A DNA stretch of 32,661 bases from Lachnospiraceae bacterium (GTDB lineage Bacteria; Bacillota; Clostridia; Lachnospirales; Lachnospiraceae). Of this stretch, positions 22,097-28,620 are shown piece by piece. Within the stretch, counting starts at the first letter, position 1, and each line of letters opens with the position of its first letter. The notes beneath the pieces were generated by a model, which had not been told where the DNA came from, made no database searches, and worked only from the letters and a program-made list of their open reading frames with translations. A program made the translations under genes and the position numbers. The stretch spans positions 1-32,661 of the forward strand of contig CAJTAL010000049.1 in NCBI GenBank assembly GCA_910574285.1, read 5' to 3'.

Positions 22097-23076
22097 GGAT
22101 GAAACTTGTGGAAAGCATCCTGACAAGGAATCCGTGTTACACGGCGGGAAGGAAGATCACGGTCAAGGGGCTGATGCTCCATTCTGTGGGCTGCCCGCAG
22201 CCGAAGGCGTCCGCGTTCATCAATTCATGGAACAGCCCGGCACACGGCACTTCCTGCGTCCATGGCTTCATTGACGGCAACGACGGCACGGTGTACCAGA
22301 CATTACCATGGAACCACAGGGGATGGCACTGCGGGAGCGGCAACAAAGGGAGCGGGAACAATACCCATATCGGGGTGGAGATGTGCGAGCCTGCGTGTAT
22401 CCGGTACACGGCAGGCTCTAACTTTACCTGCTCCAATCTGACAGAGGCAAAAGCGGTGGCGGAGAGAACCTATAAGGCGGCGGTGGGGCTGTTCGCCATG
22501 CTCTGCAAGAAATACAGCCTGGACCCGCTGGCGGACGGCGTGGTCATCAGCCACAGGGAAGGCCACAGCCGGGGCATTGCCAGCAGCCACGGCGACCCGG
22601 AACATCTGTGGGCGCAGCTTGGCATGGGGTACACGATGGACGGGTTCCGCAGGGCGGTCAAGGCGGCGGTGGGCGGCGCGGCTTCCCCTGCTCCTGCAGA
22701 AACTGAAGCCTGGTACCGCGTCCGGAAGTCGTGGGCGGACGCTTCCTCGCAGAAAGGGGCGTTCAAGTCGCTGGAGAACGCAAAAGAATGTGCTGACGAA
22801 AATCCGGGGCATTCCGTGTTCAATGAATCCGGAAAGGCAGTGTACACCAAAGCAGTGGCATTCCAGCCGTACCTTGTGCGGGTGACCATCCCCGACCTGA
22901 ACATCCGGGAAGCGCCTGGGACGGATAAGCCCAAGACCGGGAAGGTTACGGGCGTGGGTGTATTTACCATTATAGAGGAGGCGGATGGGAAAGGCGCATC
23001 CCGGTGGGGGCTGCTGAAATCCTGCCGGGAAAAGAGAAACGGGTGGATTTCCCTTGACCACGCCAGCCGGATATAA
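22093..23076 (+). CDS. N-acetylmuramoyl-L-alanine amidase (endolysin)
   Basis: 327 residues. An Amidase_2/PGRP domain (about 20-180) has zinc-ligand motif LMLHSVG (His about 30), NTHIGVEMCEP and VISHREGHSRG. A middle segment (about 210-255, WYRVRKSWADASSQKGAFKS) looks like a SPOR-type or cell-wall-binding module. An SH3-type domain follows (about 256-322, VRVTIPDLNIREAPG). It cleaves the amide between muramic acid and the peptide stem. No signal peptide is seen, consistent with holin-dependent release. ATG 22093 is coupled to the holin; ATG 22099 is an alternative. Confidence 0.93.
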   Translation: MRMKLVESILTRNPCYTAGRKITVKGLMLHSVGCPQPKASAFINSWNSPAHGTSCVHGFIDGNDGTVYQTLPWNHRGWHCGSGNKGSGNNTHIGVEMCEPACIRYTAGSNFTCSNLTEAKAVAERTYKAAVGLFAMLCKKYSLDPLADGVVISHREGHSRGIASSHGDPEHLWAQLGMGYTMDGFRRAVKAAVGGAASPAPAETEAWYRVRKSWADASSQKGAFKSLENAKECADENPGHSVFNESGKAVYTKAVAFQPYLVRVTIPDLNIREAPGTDKPKTGKVTGVGVFTIIEEADGKGASRWGLLKSCREKRNGWISLDHASRI

Positions 23077-23088
23077 ACACAGACAGCA

Positions 23089-23129
23089 GGGCCCGCGGCA
23101 TTTTCCCATGTGCCGCGGGCCCGTTTTTT
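23089..23129 (+). terminator. Intrinsic terminator after the lysis genes
   Basis: GGGCCCGCGGCA, ten-base loop, TGCCGCGGGCCC, then GTTTTTTA: a perfect twelve-pair GC-rich stem with a uridine tract. It ends the late operon. Confidence 0.92.
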
Positions 23130-23135
23130 AGTGGG

Positions 23136-23215
23136 TAAACTACACAGGAAACGGATGGAAAGTTTGTGCATCTTATGGCGCAGATATGAGTGGATAATCT
23201 GCGGAACCTGATTTA
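23136..23215 (+). promoter_or_regulatory. Copy 8 (degenerate) of the promoter-like module
   Basis: AAACTACACAGG near 23138-23149 and AGTTTGTGCATCTTATGG near 23161-23178 are recognisable relatives of the inverted repeat. The -10-like GATTTA at 23210-23215 is followed by CATGGCACTACC as in other copies, but the -35 position (23187-23192, TGAGTG) no longer matches TTGCTA. It precedes the small genes at 23281 and 23346. Confidence 0.4.
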
Positions 23216-23280
23216 ACATGGCACTACCCCAAAGGGCGCTGCCGGAAACGGCGGCAGTAAAATAAAGGAGGCACACGCTT

Positions 23281-23346
23281 ATGACAAAAAGATTTATGGA
23301 AACGGCCCATCTGCCACGCAGGGGGCGGCGGAAGGAGGGATGCTGA
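23281..23346 (+). CDS. Possible 21-residue leader peptide
   Basis: ATG 23281 follows an excellent AAAGGAGG site and encodes 21 residues (MTKRFMETAHLPRRGRRKEG plus Cys), basic at the C-terminus. Its TGA overlaps ATG 23346 (TGATG), so its translation would deliver ribosomes to the next gene. It may be a coupling leader or the remnant of a longer gene. Confidence 0.4.
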   Translation: MTKRFMETAHLPRRGRRKEGC

Positions 23347-23624
23347 TGTTCACTGCAAGGGAACGCACACTTCTCACTTCCCCTTACTTCCGGCTCATCC
23401 GCCAGACGGATGACTTCTTTGAGGTCCAGTCCAGATGCACGAAGCACTGCTGGATCGTCCAGAAACTTTCCTATGACCGGTATCCGGTCCGAATCTACCA
23501 CAAGCACACGAAGGGGACGGCCTACTACCATAAGCACGGCCACGCCAACACGGTATCCTCCGCCGTCCGCCAGATCAAGAGCCACGATGTGTGGCAGCTA
23601 AACGGGAGGCGCGCCATGGCGTAA
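23346..23624 (+). CDS. Small phage/mobile-element protein of unknown function
   Basis: 92 residues from ATG 23346 (GGAGG at 23334-23338; ATG 23340 is too close to the site). It is rich in His, Tyr and Lys (RIYHKHTKGTAYYHKHGHAN), with an N-terminal TARERTLLTSPYFRLIRQT. Proteins of this kind are common hypotheticals in clostridial mobile elements (from memory). The His cluster could bind metal, which is speculative. A terminator follows 22 bp later. Confidence 0.65.
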   Translation: MFTARERTLLTSPYFRLIRQTDDFFEVQSRCTKHCWIVQKLSYDRYPVRIYHKHTKGTAYYHKHGHANTVSSAVRQIKSHDVWQLNGRRAMA

Positions 23625-23646
23625 AGCCCGGCGCGAATAGTGACAA

Positions 23647-23681
23647 GCCCACGGCACATAAAATGTCGTGGGCCTTTTTTT
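23647..23681 (+). terminator. Intrinsic terminator
   Basis: GCCCACG and CGTGGGC arms with an inner ACAT/ATGT pair and a two-base bulge, followed by CTTTTTTTG. It ends the 23281-23624 cassette. Confidence 0.85.
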
Positions 23682-23701
23682 GATTTTTGGGGTATCCAAA
23701 A

Positions 23702-23805
23702 CCGCCCGGAAATCTCCGTATGTTGGAGGCGGGCGTTTTCCATGGCGTATGTGAGGAAGAATTTTTCACCCGTGGGTGTATAAAGCCGCCCGGAAACCTC
23801 CGTAT
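23702..23805. repeat. Direct repeat pair upstream of the recombinase module
   Basis: CCGCCCGGAAAYCTCCGTAT occurs at 23702-23721 and 23786-23805 with a single difference (T or C), 84 bp apart, with weaker similarity continuing on both sides. The pair lies in the otherwise empty 269-bp gap between the terminator and the HTH gene. It could be a recombinase or regulator binding pair. Confidence 0.6.
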
Positions 23806-23893
23806 AGTGAGGGGTCGCACAGGCAGGAAAAATTTCTGCAGCGGCCGTCCGGTTCCGGCCGCTGCGGCGGCATATGGCAGGAGGTGTGTTTAT

Positions 23894-24319
23894 ATGACGG
23901 AAGGACAGAAAAAAGAGATAAAGCGCCTGCGGGAGTCAGGCGCCGGGTATACAGCAATCGCAGGGAAAATGGGAATCCCAAAGGAAACGGTAAGGAGCTT
24001 CTGTAGGAGGAACGGCCTGGCGGGAGGAGCGGCGAAAGGTAGGCCGGAGGAAGGACTAGCGCAGGACGGGGTCTGCCGGGAATGTGGGAAGCCGCTGCAG
24101 CAGACGGCGGGCGTGAAGCGGCGGGTGTTCTGCTCCAGGGAGTGCCGTGAGAAGTGGTGGCACAGCCATCCGGGGGAGGTCAGGCAGAGGGCGGTGTATT
24201 CCTTCACCTGCACCGGGTGCGGGAAGCCGTTCACGGCCTATGGCAATTCAAAACGTAAATACTGCTCCCATGAGTGCTATATCAGGAACCGTTTCAAAGG
24301 CGGTGACGACGGTGAATGA
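23894..24319 (+). CDS. Helix-turn-helix protein with two zinc ribbons
   Basis: 141 residues. The N-terminal EIKRLRESGAGYTAIAGKMG plus IPKETVRSFCRRNGL is a resolvase/sigma-like helix-turn-helix. Two zinc-binding pairs follow: CRECGKPL..FCSRECR (about 60-85) and CTGCGKPF..YCSHECY (about 108-130). From memory such proteins are often annotated 'RNA polymerase sigma-70-like' next to serine recombinases in clostridial elements. ATG 23894 has an AGGAGG at 23879-23884. It probably regulates or assists the recombinases downstream; no direct evidence shows this. Confidence 0.7.
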   Translation: MTEGQKKEIKRLRESGAGYTAIAGKMGIPKETVRSFCRRNGLAGGAAKGRPEEGLAQDGVCRECGKPLQQTAGVKRRVFCSRECREKWWHSHPGEVRQRAVYSFTCTGCGKPFTAYGNSKRKYCSHECYIRNRFKGGDDGE

Positions 24320-24488
24320 GAAGGAATTCCGCACGGAGCTGCGTTACCGGATGTCGCTTGCCGTGGCGCGGGAGATGCTCGAAGAAGGCGCCATCACCGA
24401 AGAGGAATACCGGGAAATTGATACAATACTGCTTAAAAAACACCGGCCAATTTTGGGTACATTATTAGCGGGAAAACCCTTGCAATAA
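24312..24488 (+). CDS. Small SHOCT-like protein
   Basis: 58 residues from GTG 24312 (or 61 from GTG 24303), overlapping the end of the HTH gene. The segment AREMLEEGAITEEEYREIDT fits the SHOCT motif, a short helical pair usually found at protein ends. Small stand-alone SHOCT-like proteins sit before serine recombinases in many clostridial prophages (from memory) and might be recombination directionality factors, a hypothesis only. The -35 of the next promoter-like module overlaps its last codons. Confidence 0.6.
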   Translation: MNEKEFRTELRYRMSLAVAREMLEEGAITEEEYREIDTILLKKHRPILGTLLAGKPLQ

Positions 24489-24508
24489 CTGCGGTTTGGA
24501 GTGATGAA
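24480..24508 (+). promoter_or_regulatory. Copy 9 of the promoter-like module, before the recombinases
   Basis: TTGCAA (24480-24485), 17 bp ending in GGAGT, and GATGAA (24503-24508), followed by TGGTAGCGGAAAGG. It matches copies 1 and 7 in the GAGTGAT segment. It overlaps the stop of the SHOCT-like gene and lies 25 bp before the first recombinase start. Confidence 0.5.
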
Positions 24509-24532
24509 TGGTAGCGGAAAGGAGTGGTTTCA

Positions 24533-26086
24533 TTGAAGAAGATCAGCAGAATAGAGCCGGTTTTACCCACGCTGGCAGGGCGGAAAAAGGTGGCCGCCTA
24601 TGCCCGTGTTTCAAGGGACACGGAGCGGCTCATGAATTCCGTTTCCGCACAGGTCAGCTACTACAGCGCATTCATCCAGAACAACCCGGAATGGGAATAT
24701 GCAGGGGTGTACGCGGACTGCGGGATATCCGGGACAGGGACGGCCAGGCGCGGCGAATTCTTAAGGATGCTCGCCGACTGTGAGGATGGAAGGATTGACA
24801 TTATCCTGACAAAATCCATCAGCCGCTTCGCAAGGAACACGGTAGACCTTCTGGAGACGGTCAGGCGCTTAAAATCCCTCGGCATTGAGGTGCGGTTCGA
24901 GAAGGAACACATCAATTCGCTCTCGGAGGACGGGGAGCTGATGCTCTCGCTCCTGGCGTCCTTTGCGCAGGAGGAGAGCCGGAGCATTTCGGAAAACGTG
25001 AAGTGGGGAGTCAGGCGGCGGTTCCAGTCCGGCGAGATCGGGACGGCGAACAAGCACATCCTCGGATACCGGTATGATGAGGATGGGAAAAAATATGTCA
25101 TCATCCCGGAAGAGGCGGAGGCAGTCCGCTGGATGTTCCAGATGTACATTGACGGGGTTCCCCTGCGGGAGATTGCGGGGAGCATGAACAGGGCGGGCAT
25201 CCGCACCACGCTTGGCAACGGCTTCCAGGAAGCTTCGGTGCGGCAGCTCATTTTCAACGAAGTTTATGCCGGGGACATCCGGCGGCAGAAATGCTACATG
25301 GCGGACCCGATCACAAAAACGAAAGTGAAGAACTGCGGGGAGCTGCCGCAGTATTACATGGCGGACTGCCATGAAGCCATCATTGACCGGGAAACCTACG
25401 CAAAGGTCCAGGCGGAGATGGAGCGGCGGGCGGGGCTTGTCAATCCCACCTATCCTTTTACCGGGAAGATGAAATGCGGCGTCTGCGGGAACTGCTTTAC
25501 ACGGAAGAAAGGGGCCGTAAGGGGGAAAACCTATGTACACTGGATATGCCGCTCCAAAAAGGAGACGGGCATGAGCTGCACAAGCGTGAATTTCAGCGAG
25601 GAAGAATTAAAGGGGATTTCGGCGCAGGCGCTTGGGATGGATGAGTTTGACGGGGCTGTGTTTGAAAAGGCTGTCCGGGGCATCACCGTCATGGAAAACG
25701 GGGACCTGGAATTCCGGCTTGCCGGCGGGGAGGCGAAAGTCTGGAAGAACCTGCACCTGGACCCGCCAAGGCACATCGCAACGGTCACGGACTGCTTCCA
25801 GGGGAAGGTGAAATGCGCCGCCTGCGGGAATACATACCACCGGGTGAACAGCGCGGGAAAATGGGTGTACTGGTACTGCATAGGAAAAAAAAGGAAGAAT
25901 GTGGAGTGCCATAACCCGAACTGCACCGATTACAAGCTGAGGCAGGTTTCTGCACACATGATGGGGCTGGAGGAATTCAGCGAGACGGAATTTGAGGAGC
26001 GGGTAGAGGAAATCACGGCATTCCCGGACGGGAGCCTGGAATTCCATTTCAAAGAAGGGAGGGCGGAGAAATGGCAAAGAGCGTGA
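24533..26086 (+). CDS. Large serine recombinase 1
   Basis: 517 residues. The resolvase catalytic domain (about 18-165) has AAYARVS with catalytic Ser27, the SRFARNT arginine motif and EESRSISENVKWG at the start of helix E. A recombinase domain (about 185-290) follows. Two zinc ribbons come next, CGVCGNCF...CRSKKETGMSC and CAACGNTY...CIGKKRKNVEC, instead of one ribbon plus a long coiled coil. The start is TTG 24533, eight bases after GGAG; GTG 24524 is too close. It overlaps recombinase 2 by 16 bp. Such enzymes join attP and attB through a Ser-DNA linkage. Alone or with its partner it is the likely integrase of this prophage. Confidence 0.93.
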   Translation: MKKISRIEPVLPTLAGRKKVAAYARVSRDTERLMNSVSAQVSYYSAFIQNNPEWEYAGVYADCGISGTGTARRGEFLRMLADCEDGRIDIILTKSISRFARNTVDLLETVRRLKSLGIEVRFEKEHINSLSEDGELMLSLLASFAQEESRSISENVKWGVRRRFQSGEIGTANKHILGYRYDEDGKKYVIIPEEAEAVRWMFQMYIDGVPLREIAGSMNRAGIRTTLGNGFQEASVRQLIFNEVYAGDIRRQKCYMADPITKTKVKNCGELPQYYMADCHEAIIDRETYAKVQAEMERRAGLVNPTYPFTGKMKCGVCGNCFTRKKGAVRGKTYVHWICRSKKETGMSCTSVNFSEEELKGISAQALGMDEFDGAVFEKAVRGITVMENGDLEFRLAGGEAKVWKNLHLDPPRHIATVTDCFQGKVKCAACGNTYHRVNSAGKWVYWYCIGKKRKNVECHNPNCTDYKLRQVSAHMMGLEEFSETEFEERVEEITAFPDGSLEFHFKEGRAEKWQRA

Positions 26087-27648
26087 TCACGATACCGGCC
26101 ACGGTGAACAGGCACACGGCGGCGCCGATAGGAAGCTACAGAAAGCGCAGGGTTGCGGCTTATGCCCGCGTCTCTACCGACCATGAGGAGCAGCAGAGCA
26201 GCTACGAGGCGCAGGTGGACTATTACACGAACTACATCAACGGGCGCGAGGACTGGGAGTTTGTTTCCGTGTATGCGGACGAAGGGATAACCGGCTGCAA
26301 CACGAAAAAGCGCGACGGGTTCAACAAAATGGTGGAGGACGCGCTTTCCGGGGCCATCGACCTCATCATCACCAAGAGCGTCTCCCGCTTCGCAAGGAAC
26401 ACGGTGGACAGCCTCACGACCATCCGGAAGCTGAAGGAGAACAGGGTGGAGTGCTATTTTGAAAAAGAGAACATCTGGACGTTTGACGGCAAGGGCGAGC
26501 TGCTCCTGACCATCATGTCCTCGCTGGCGCAGGAGGAGAGCCGGAGCATCTCGGAGAACTGCACCTGGGGGCAGAGGAAGCGTTTCGCGGACGGCAAAGT
26601 GACTGTGCCGTTCAAGCGGTTCCTGGGCTACGACCGGGGCGAGGACGGGAACCTTGTCATCAACGAGGAACAGGCGGAGATTGTCCGCAGGATCTACGGC
26701 CTCTTCCTGCAGGGGCGCTCGCCCCATGCAATCACAAAGCTGCTGATGGCGGAAGGCATCCCCTCGCCCGGAGGGAAGGAGGTCTGGTCATCCAGCACAG
26801 TCAAAAGCATCCTTACCAACGAAAAATATAAAGGCGACGCGCTTCTGCAGAAAGTGTACACGGTGGACTTCCTCACCAAGCAGAAGAAGGCGAACGAGGG
26901 CGAGGTGCCGCAGTATTATGTGGAGAACAACCACCAGGCAATCATCAGCCCGCCCGTGTTCGAGGAAGCGCAGCACCAGATGGCGGCCAGGCATTCCGGG
27001 AAGAACCGGGCAAGCAGCACGGGCGTATTCTCCGGCCAGATAAAATGCGCGGACTGCGGGGGCTGGTACGGCTCCAAGGTGTGGCATTCCAACAGCAAGT
27101 ACCGCAAGACCATCTGGCAGTGCAACCACAAATTTGACGGCGGGGAGAAATGCGGCACGCCCCACCTTGACGAGGAAACCATCAAACAGCTTTTCCTGAA
27201 AGCGGCCAATGCCATCTTTGCAGAAAAGGACGGGGTGCGGGAGGATTACGACTCCATAAAAGACACGCTTTTCGGAACGGCGGAACTGGAGGCGGAGCGC
27301 CTGCGGCTGCAGGAGGAGATGAACGTGGTGGCGGAGCTGATCGAACAGTGCGTGGCGGAGAACGCCCGCGTCGCCCTCGACCAGACGGAGTACCAGAAGA
27401 AATACGATGGGCTGGCGGGGCGGTTCAACGGGGCGAAGGAGCGGCTTTCGGAAGTCGGCCAGGCCATCACGGAGCGGCAGGCAAAGCGGGAAAAAATCGG
27501 GAGGTTTGTTTCCGCACTGGAAAAGCTGGACGGTCCGCTCACGGCATTCCGCGAGGACGACTGGTACAGCCTTGTGGACTACGCCACGGTGTACAGCAGG
27601 GAGGACATCCGCTTCACTTTCAAGAACGGGATGGAGATAAAGGCTTGA
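26071..27648 (+). CDS. Large serine recombinase 2
   Basis: 525 residues. AAYARVS gives catalytic Ser35; SRFARNTVD and EESRSISENCTWG are intact. The recombinase domain (about 195-300) is followed by one zinc ribbon (CADCGGWYGS...CNHKFDGGEKC) and a coiled-coil stretch (about 400-480), then a beta segment (REDIRFTFKNGMEIKA). ATG 26071 lies within the end of recombinase 1 after GGAGGGCGG, so both are made from one message. The two proteins share the catalytic core but differ in C-terminal architecture, so they are not a recent duplication. They may act together or on different sites. Confidence 0.93.
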   Translation: MAKSVITIPATVNRHTAAPIGSYRKRRVAAYARVSTDHEEQQSSYEAQVDYYTNYINGREDWEFVSVYADEGITGCNTKKRDGFNKMVEDALSGAIDLIITKSVSRFARNTVDSLTTIRKLKENRVECYFEKENIWTFDGKGELLLTIMSSLAQEESRSISENCTWGQRKRFADGKVTVPFKRFLGYDRGEDGNLVINEEQAEIVRRIYGLFLQGRSPHAITKLLMAEGIPSPGGKEVWSSSTVKSILTNEKYKGDALLQKVYTVDFLTKQKKANEGEVPQYYVENNHQAIISPPVFEEAQHQMAARHSGKNRASSTGVFSGQIKCADCGGWYGSKVWHSNSKYRKTIWQCNHKFDGGEKCGTPHLDEETIKQLFLKAANAIFAEKDGVREDYDSIKDTLFGTAELEAERLRLQEEMNVVAELIEQCVAENARVALDQTEYQKKYDGLAGRFNGAKERLSEVGQAITERQAKREKIGRFVSALEKLDGPLTAFREDDWYSLVDYATVYSREDIRFTFKNGMEIKA

Positions 27649-27655
27649 AAATACA

Positions 27656-27694
27656 AATCCCCCGGAACCGATAGAAAAACGGTGGCGGGGGATT
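27656..27694 (+). terminator. Hairpin after the recombinase operon, probable right limit of the prophage
   Basis: AATCCCCCG and CGGGGGATT form a nine-pair stem with an inner CCG/CGG pair. It is followed by CTGTCTG, not a uridine run. The composition becomes AT-rich immediately after. Confidence 0.6.
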
Positions 27695-27751
27695 CTGTCT
27701 GATTAGTATGTCTCCATATAGGAGTACTTTCGTTTGGTAAGTCATTATTGT

Positions 27752-28327
27752 CTACTGTAATTGCCGTTCGATCTGCGCTAATATATTTTTCATGAAAATC
27801 TGTTCTTTTTCCTCCGCTTCTTTCTTATTAACAACCTCGTTAGCTTTTTGGGCAATTTGTAAGGCACGTTTTGCATCGTCATAATTTGGGGTGGCCTCTC
27901 CATAACCTAATTCTGAGTGTGTAGAACCGCAGCCATCTTTATGGCTTGCAAAGCTGTCCAAAAATTTGGCATCATCGTTATCTATAAAATCAATACCATT
28001 ATTTTTAAGTGCATTATTTATATCTACATTACTGTGTGAACATCTGATTTCACGATTTCGAACTTTTGTTTTTTCAATACCTATCATTTCAGCTAAAACT
28101 TTTCCATTTTTTTCAGTTGAATCAACTGAGTTTCGGAAAGAATCCATACAATAACGTTCTTGATCTTCATTATTTGTTTCTGATTCGGCTCTTTTTAAGG
28201 CTTCTTCGGCATTTTTGAGATCGTATTTAGCGTGTTTCCTGGTATTTTTTCTGGTTCTGCTTTCCTGTTTTATACTTTTTTGTTCTTGATATTCTTGCAC
28301 AATACTATTTGGAAAAAGGGGGTTCAT
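27752..28327 (-). CDS. AT-rich orphan protein of unknown function
   Basis: 191 residues, very hydrophilic, with Lys/Glu/Asn-rich helical termini (KYDLKNAEEALKRAESETNN; KANEVVNKKEAEEKEQIFMK) flanking a middle section with Cys, His and Asp (REIRCSHSNVDIN, SHKDGCGSTHSELGYG). No signal peptide, membrane segment or known family. ATG at 28327 is preceded by an AGGTGA site, so the gene looks functional. It is isolated between the prophage end and a tandem-repeat block. Codon use is AT-rich, unlike both recombinases to its left, which indicates separate acquisition. Confidence 0.65.
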   Translation of the reverse strand: MNPLFPNSIVQEYQEQKSIKQESRTRKNTRKHAKYDLKNAEEALKRAESETNNEDQERYCMDSFRNSVDSTEKNGKVLAEMIGIEKTKVRNREIRCSHSNVDINNALKNNGIDFIDNDDAKFLDSFASHKDGCGSTHSELGYGEATPNYDDAKRALQIAQKANEVVNKKEAEEKEQIFMKNILAQIERQLQ

Positions 28328-28481
28328 GGGTTCACCTACTTTCTTTTTATGGTAATAGATAATGTGATAAATAGCAATCAGGATATGGTAATTTATCCGA
28401 GCATAGTATTTTCCATACGGATTATATCACAAAGGATTGGATAATTCCACTAAATGGAATGTCAGGATTTTTGAACATCCA

Positions 28482-28620
28482 AACCTTTTGATTTTTCCCC
28501 AACGAAAAATCAAAAAGTATAGGAAAAATCAAAAGGTATCGGGAAAAATCAAAAAGTGTACAAAAAATCAAAAGGTATCGGGGAAAAATCAAAAAGTGTA
28601 AGGCAAAATCGAATTGTATC
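28482..28620. repeat. 20-bp tandem repeat block, likely end of an insertion sequence
   Basis: Six direct copies of a unit like GAAAAATCAAAARGTRTMGG start near 28504, 28523, 28543, 28562, 28583 and 28603, the last degenerate, and one inverted copy lies at 28482-28500. The period is 19-21 bp. The block ends exactly where homology to a serine recombinase begins. Multiple transposase-binding repeats at the terminus are known for IS21-type and Tn7/Mu-type elements; the family here is inference. It continues through an artificial open frame into the recombinase remnant. Confidence 0.7.

Larger units (their letters stand above)
101..27694 (+). mobile_element. Prophage (HK97-fold siphovirus), nearly complete late and integration regions
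   Basis: A continuous run of phage genes goes from a methyltransferase remnant through terminase, portal, protease, capsid, connectors, tail, holin and amidase to two large serine recombinases, nearly all on the plus strand with short spacings or ATGA/TGATG overlaps. Base composition is GC-rich throughout and changes sharply after 27694. Replication genes, repressor and small terminase subunit are not in the window and may lie to the left. The right limit is taken at the hairpin after the second recombinase, because serine-integrase attachment sites normally lie beside the integrase gene. The exact att core was not identified. Confidence 0.85.

Noticed and set aside
26071-27648. Recombinase 2 as a recent duplicate of recombinase 1
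   Set aside because: They share only the catalytic-domain motifs; zinc-ribbon number, coiled coil and C-terminal sequence differ.
28482-28620. CRISPR-like array
   Set aside because: The 20-bp period leaves no room for spacers and the units are contiguous variants of each other; no cas gene is nearby.
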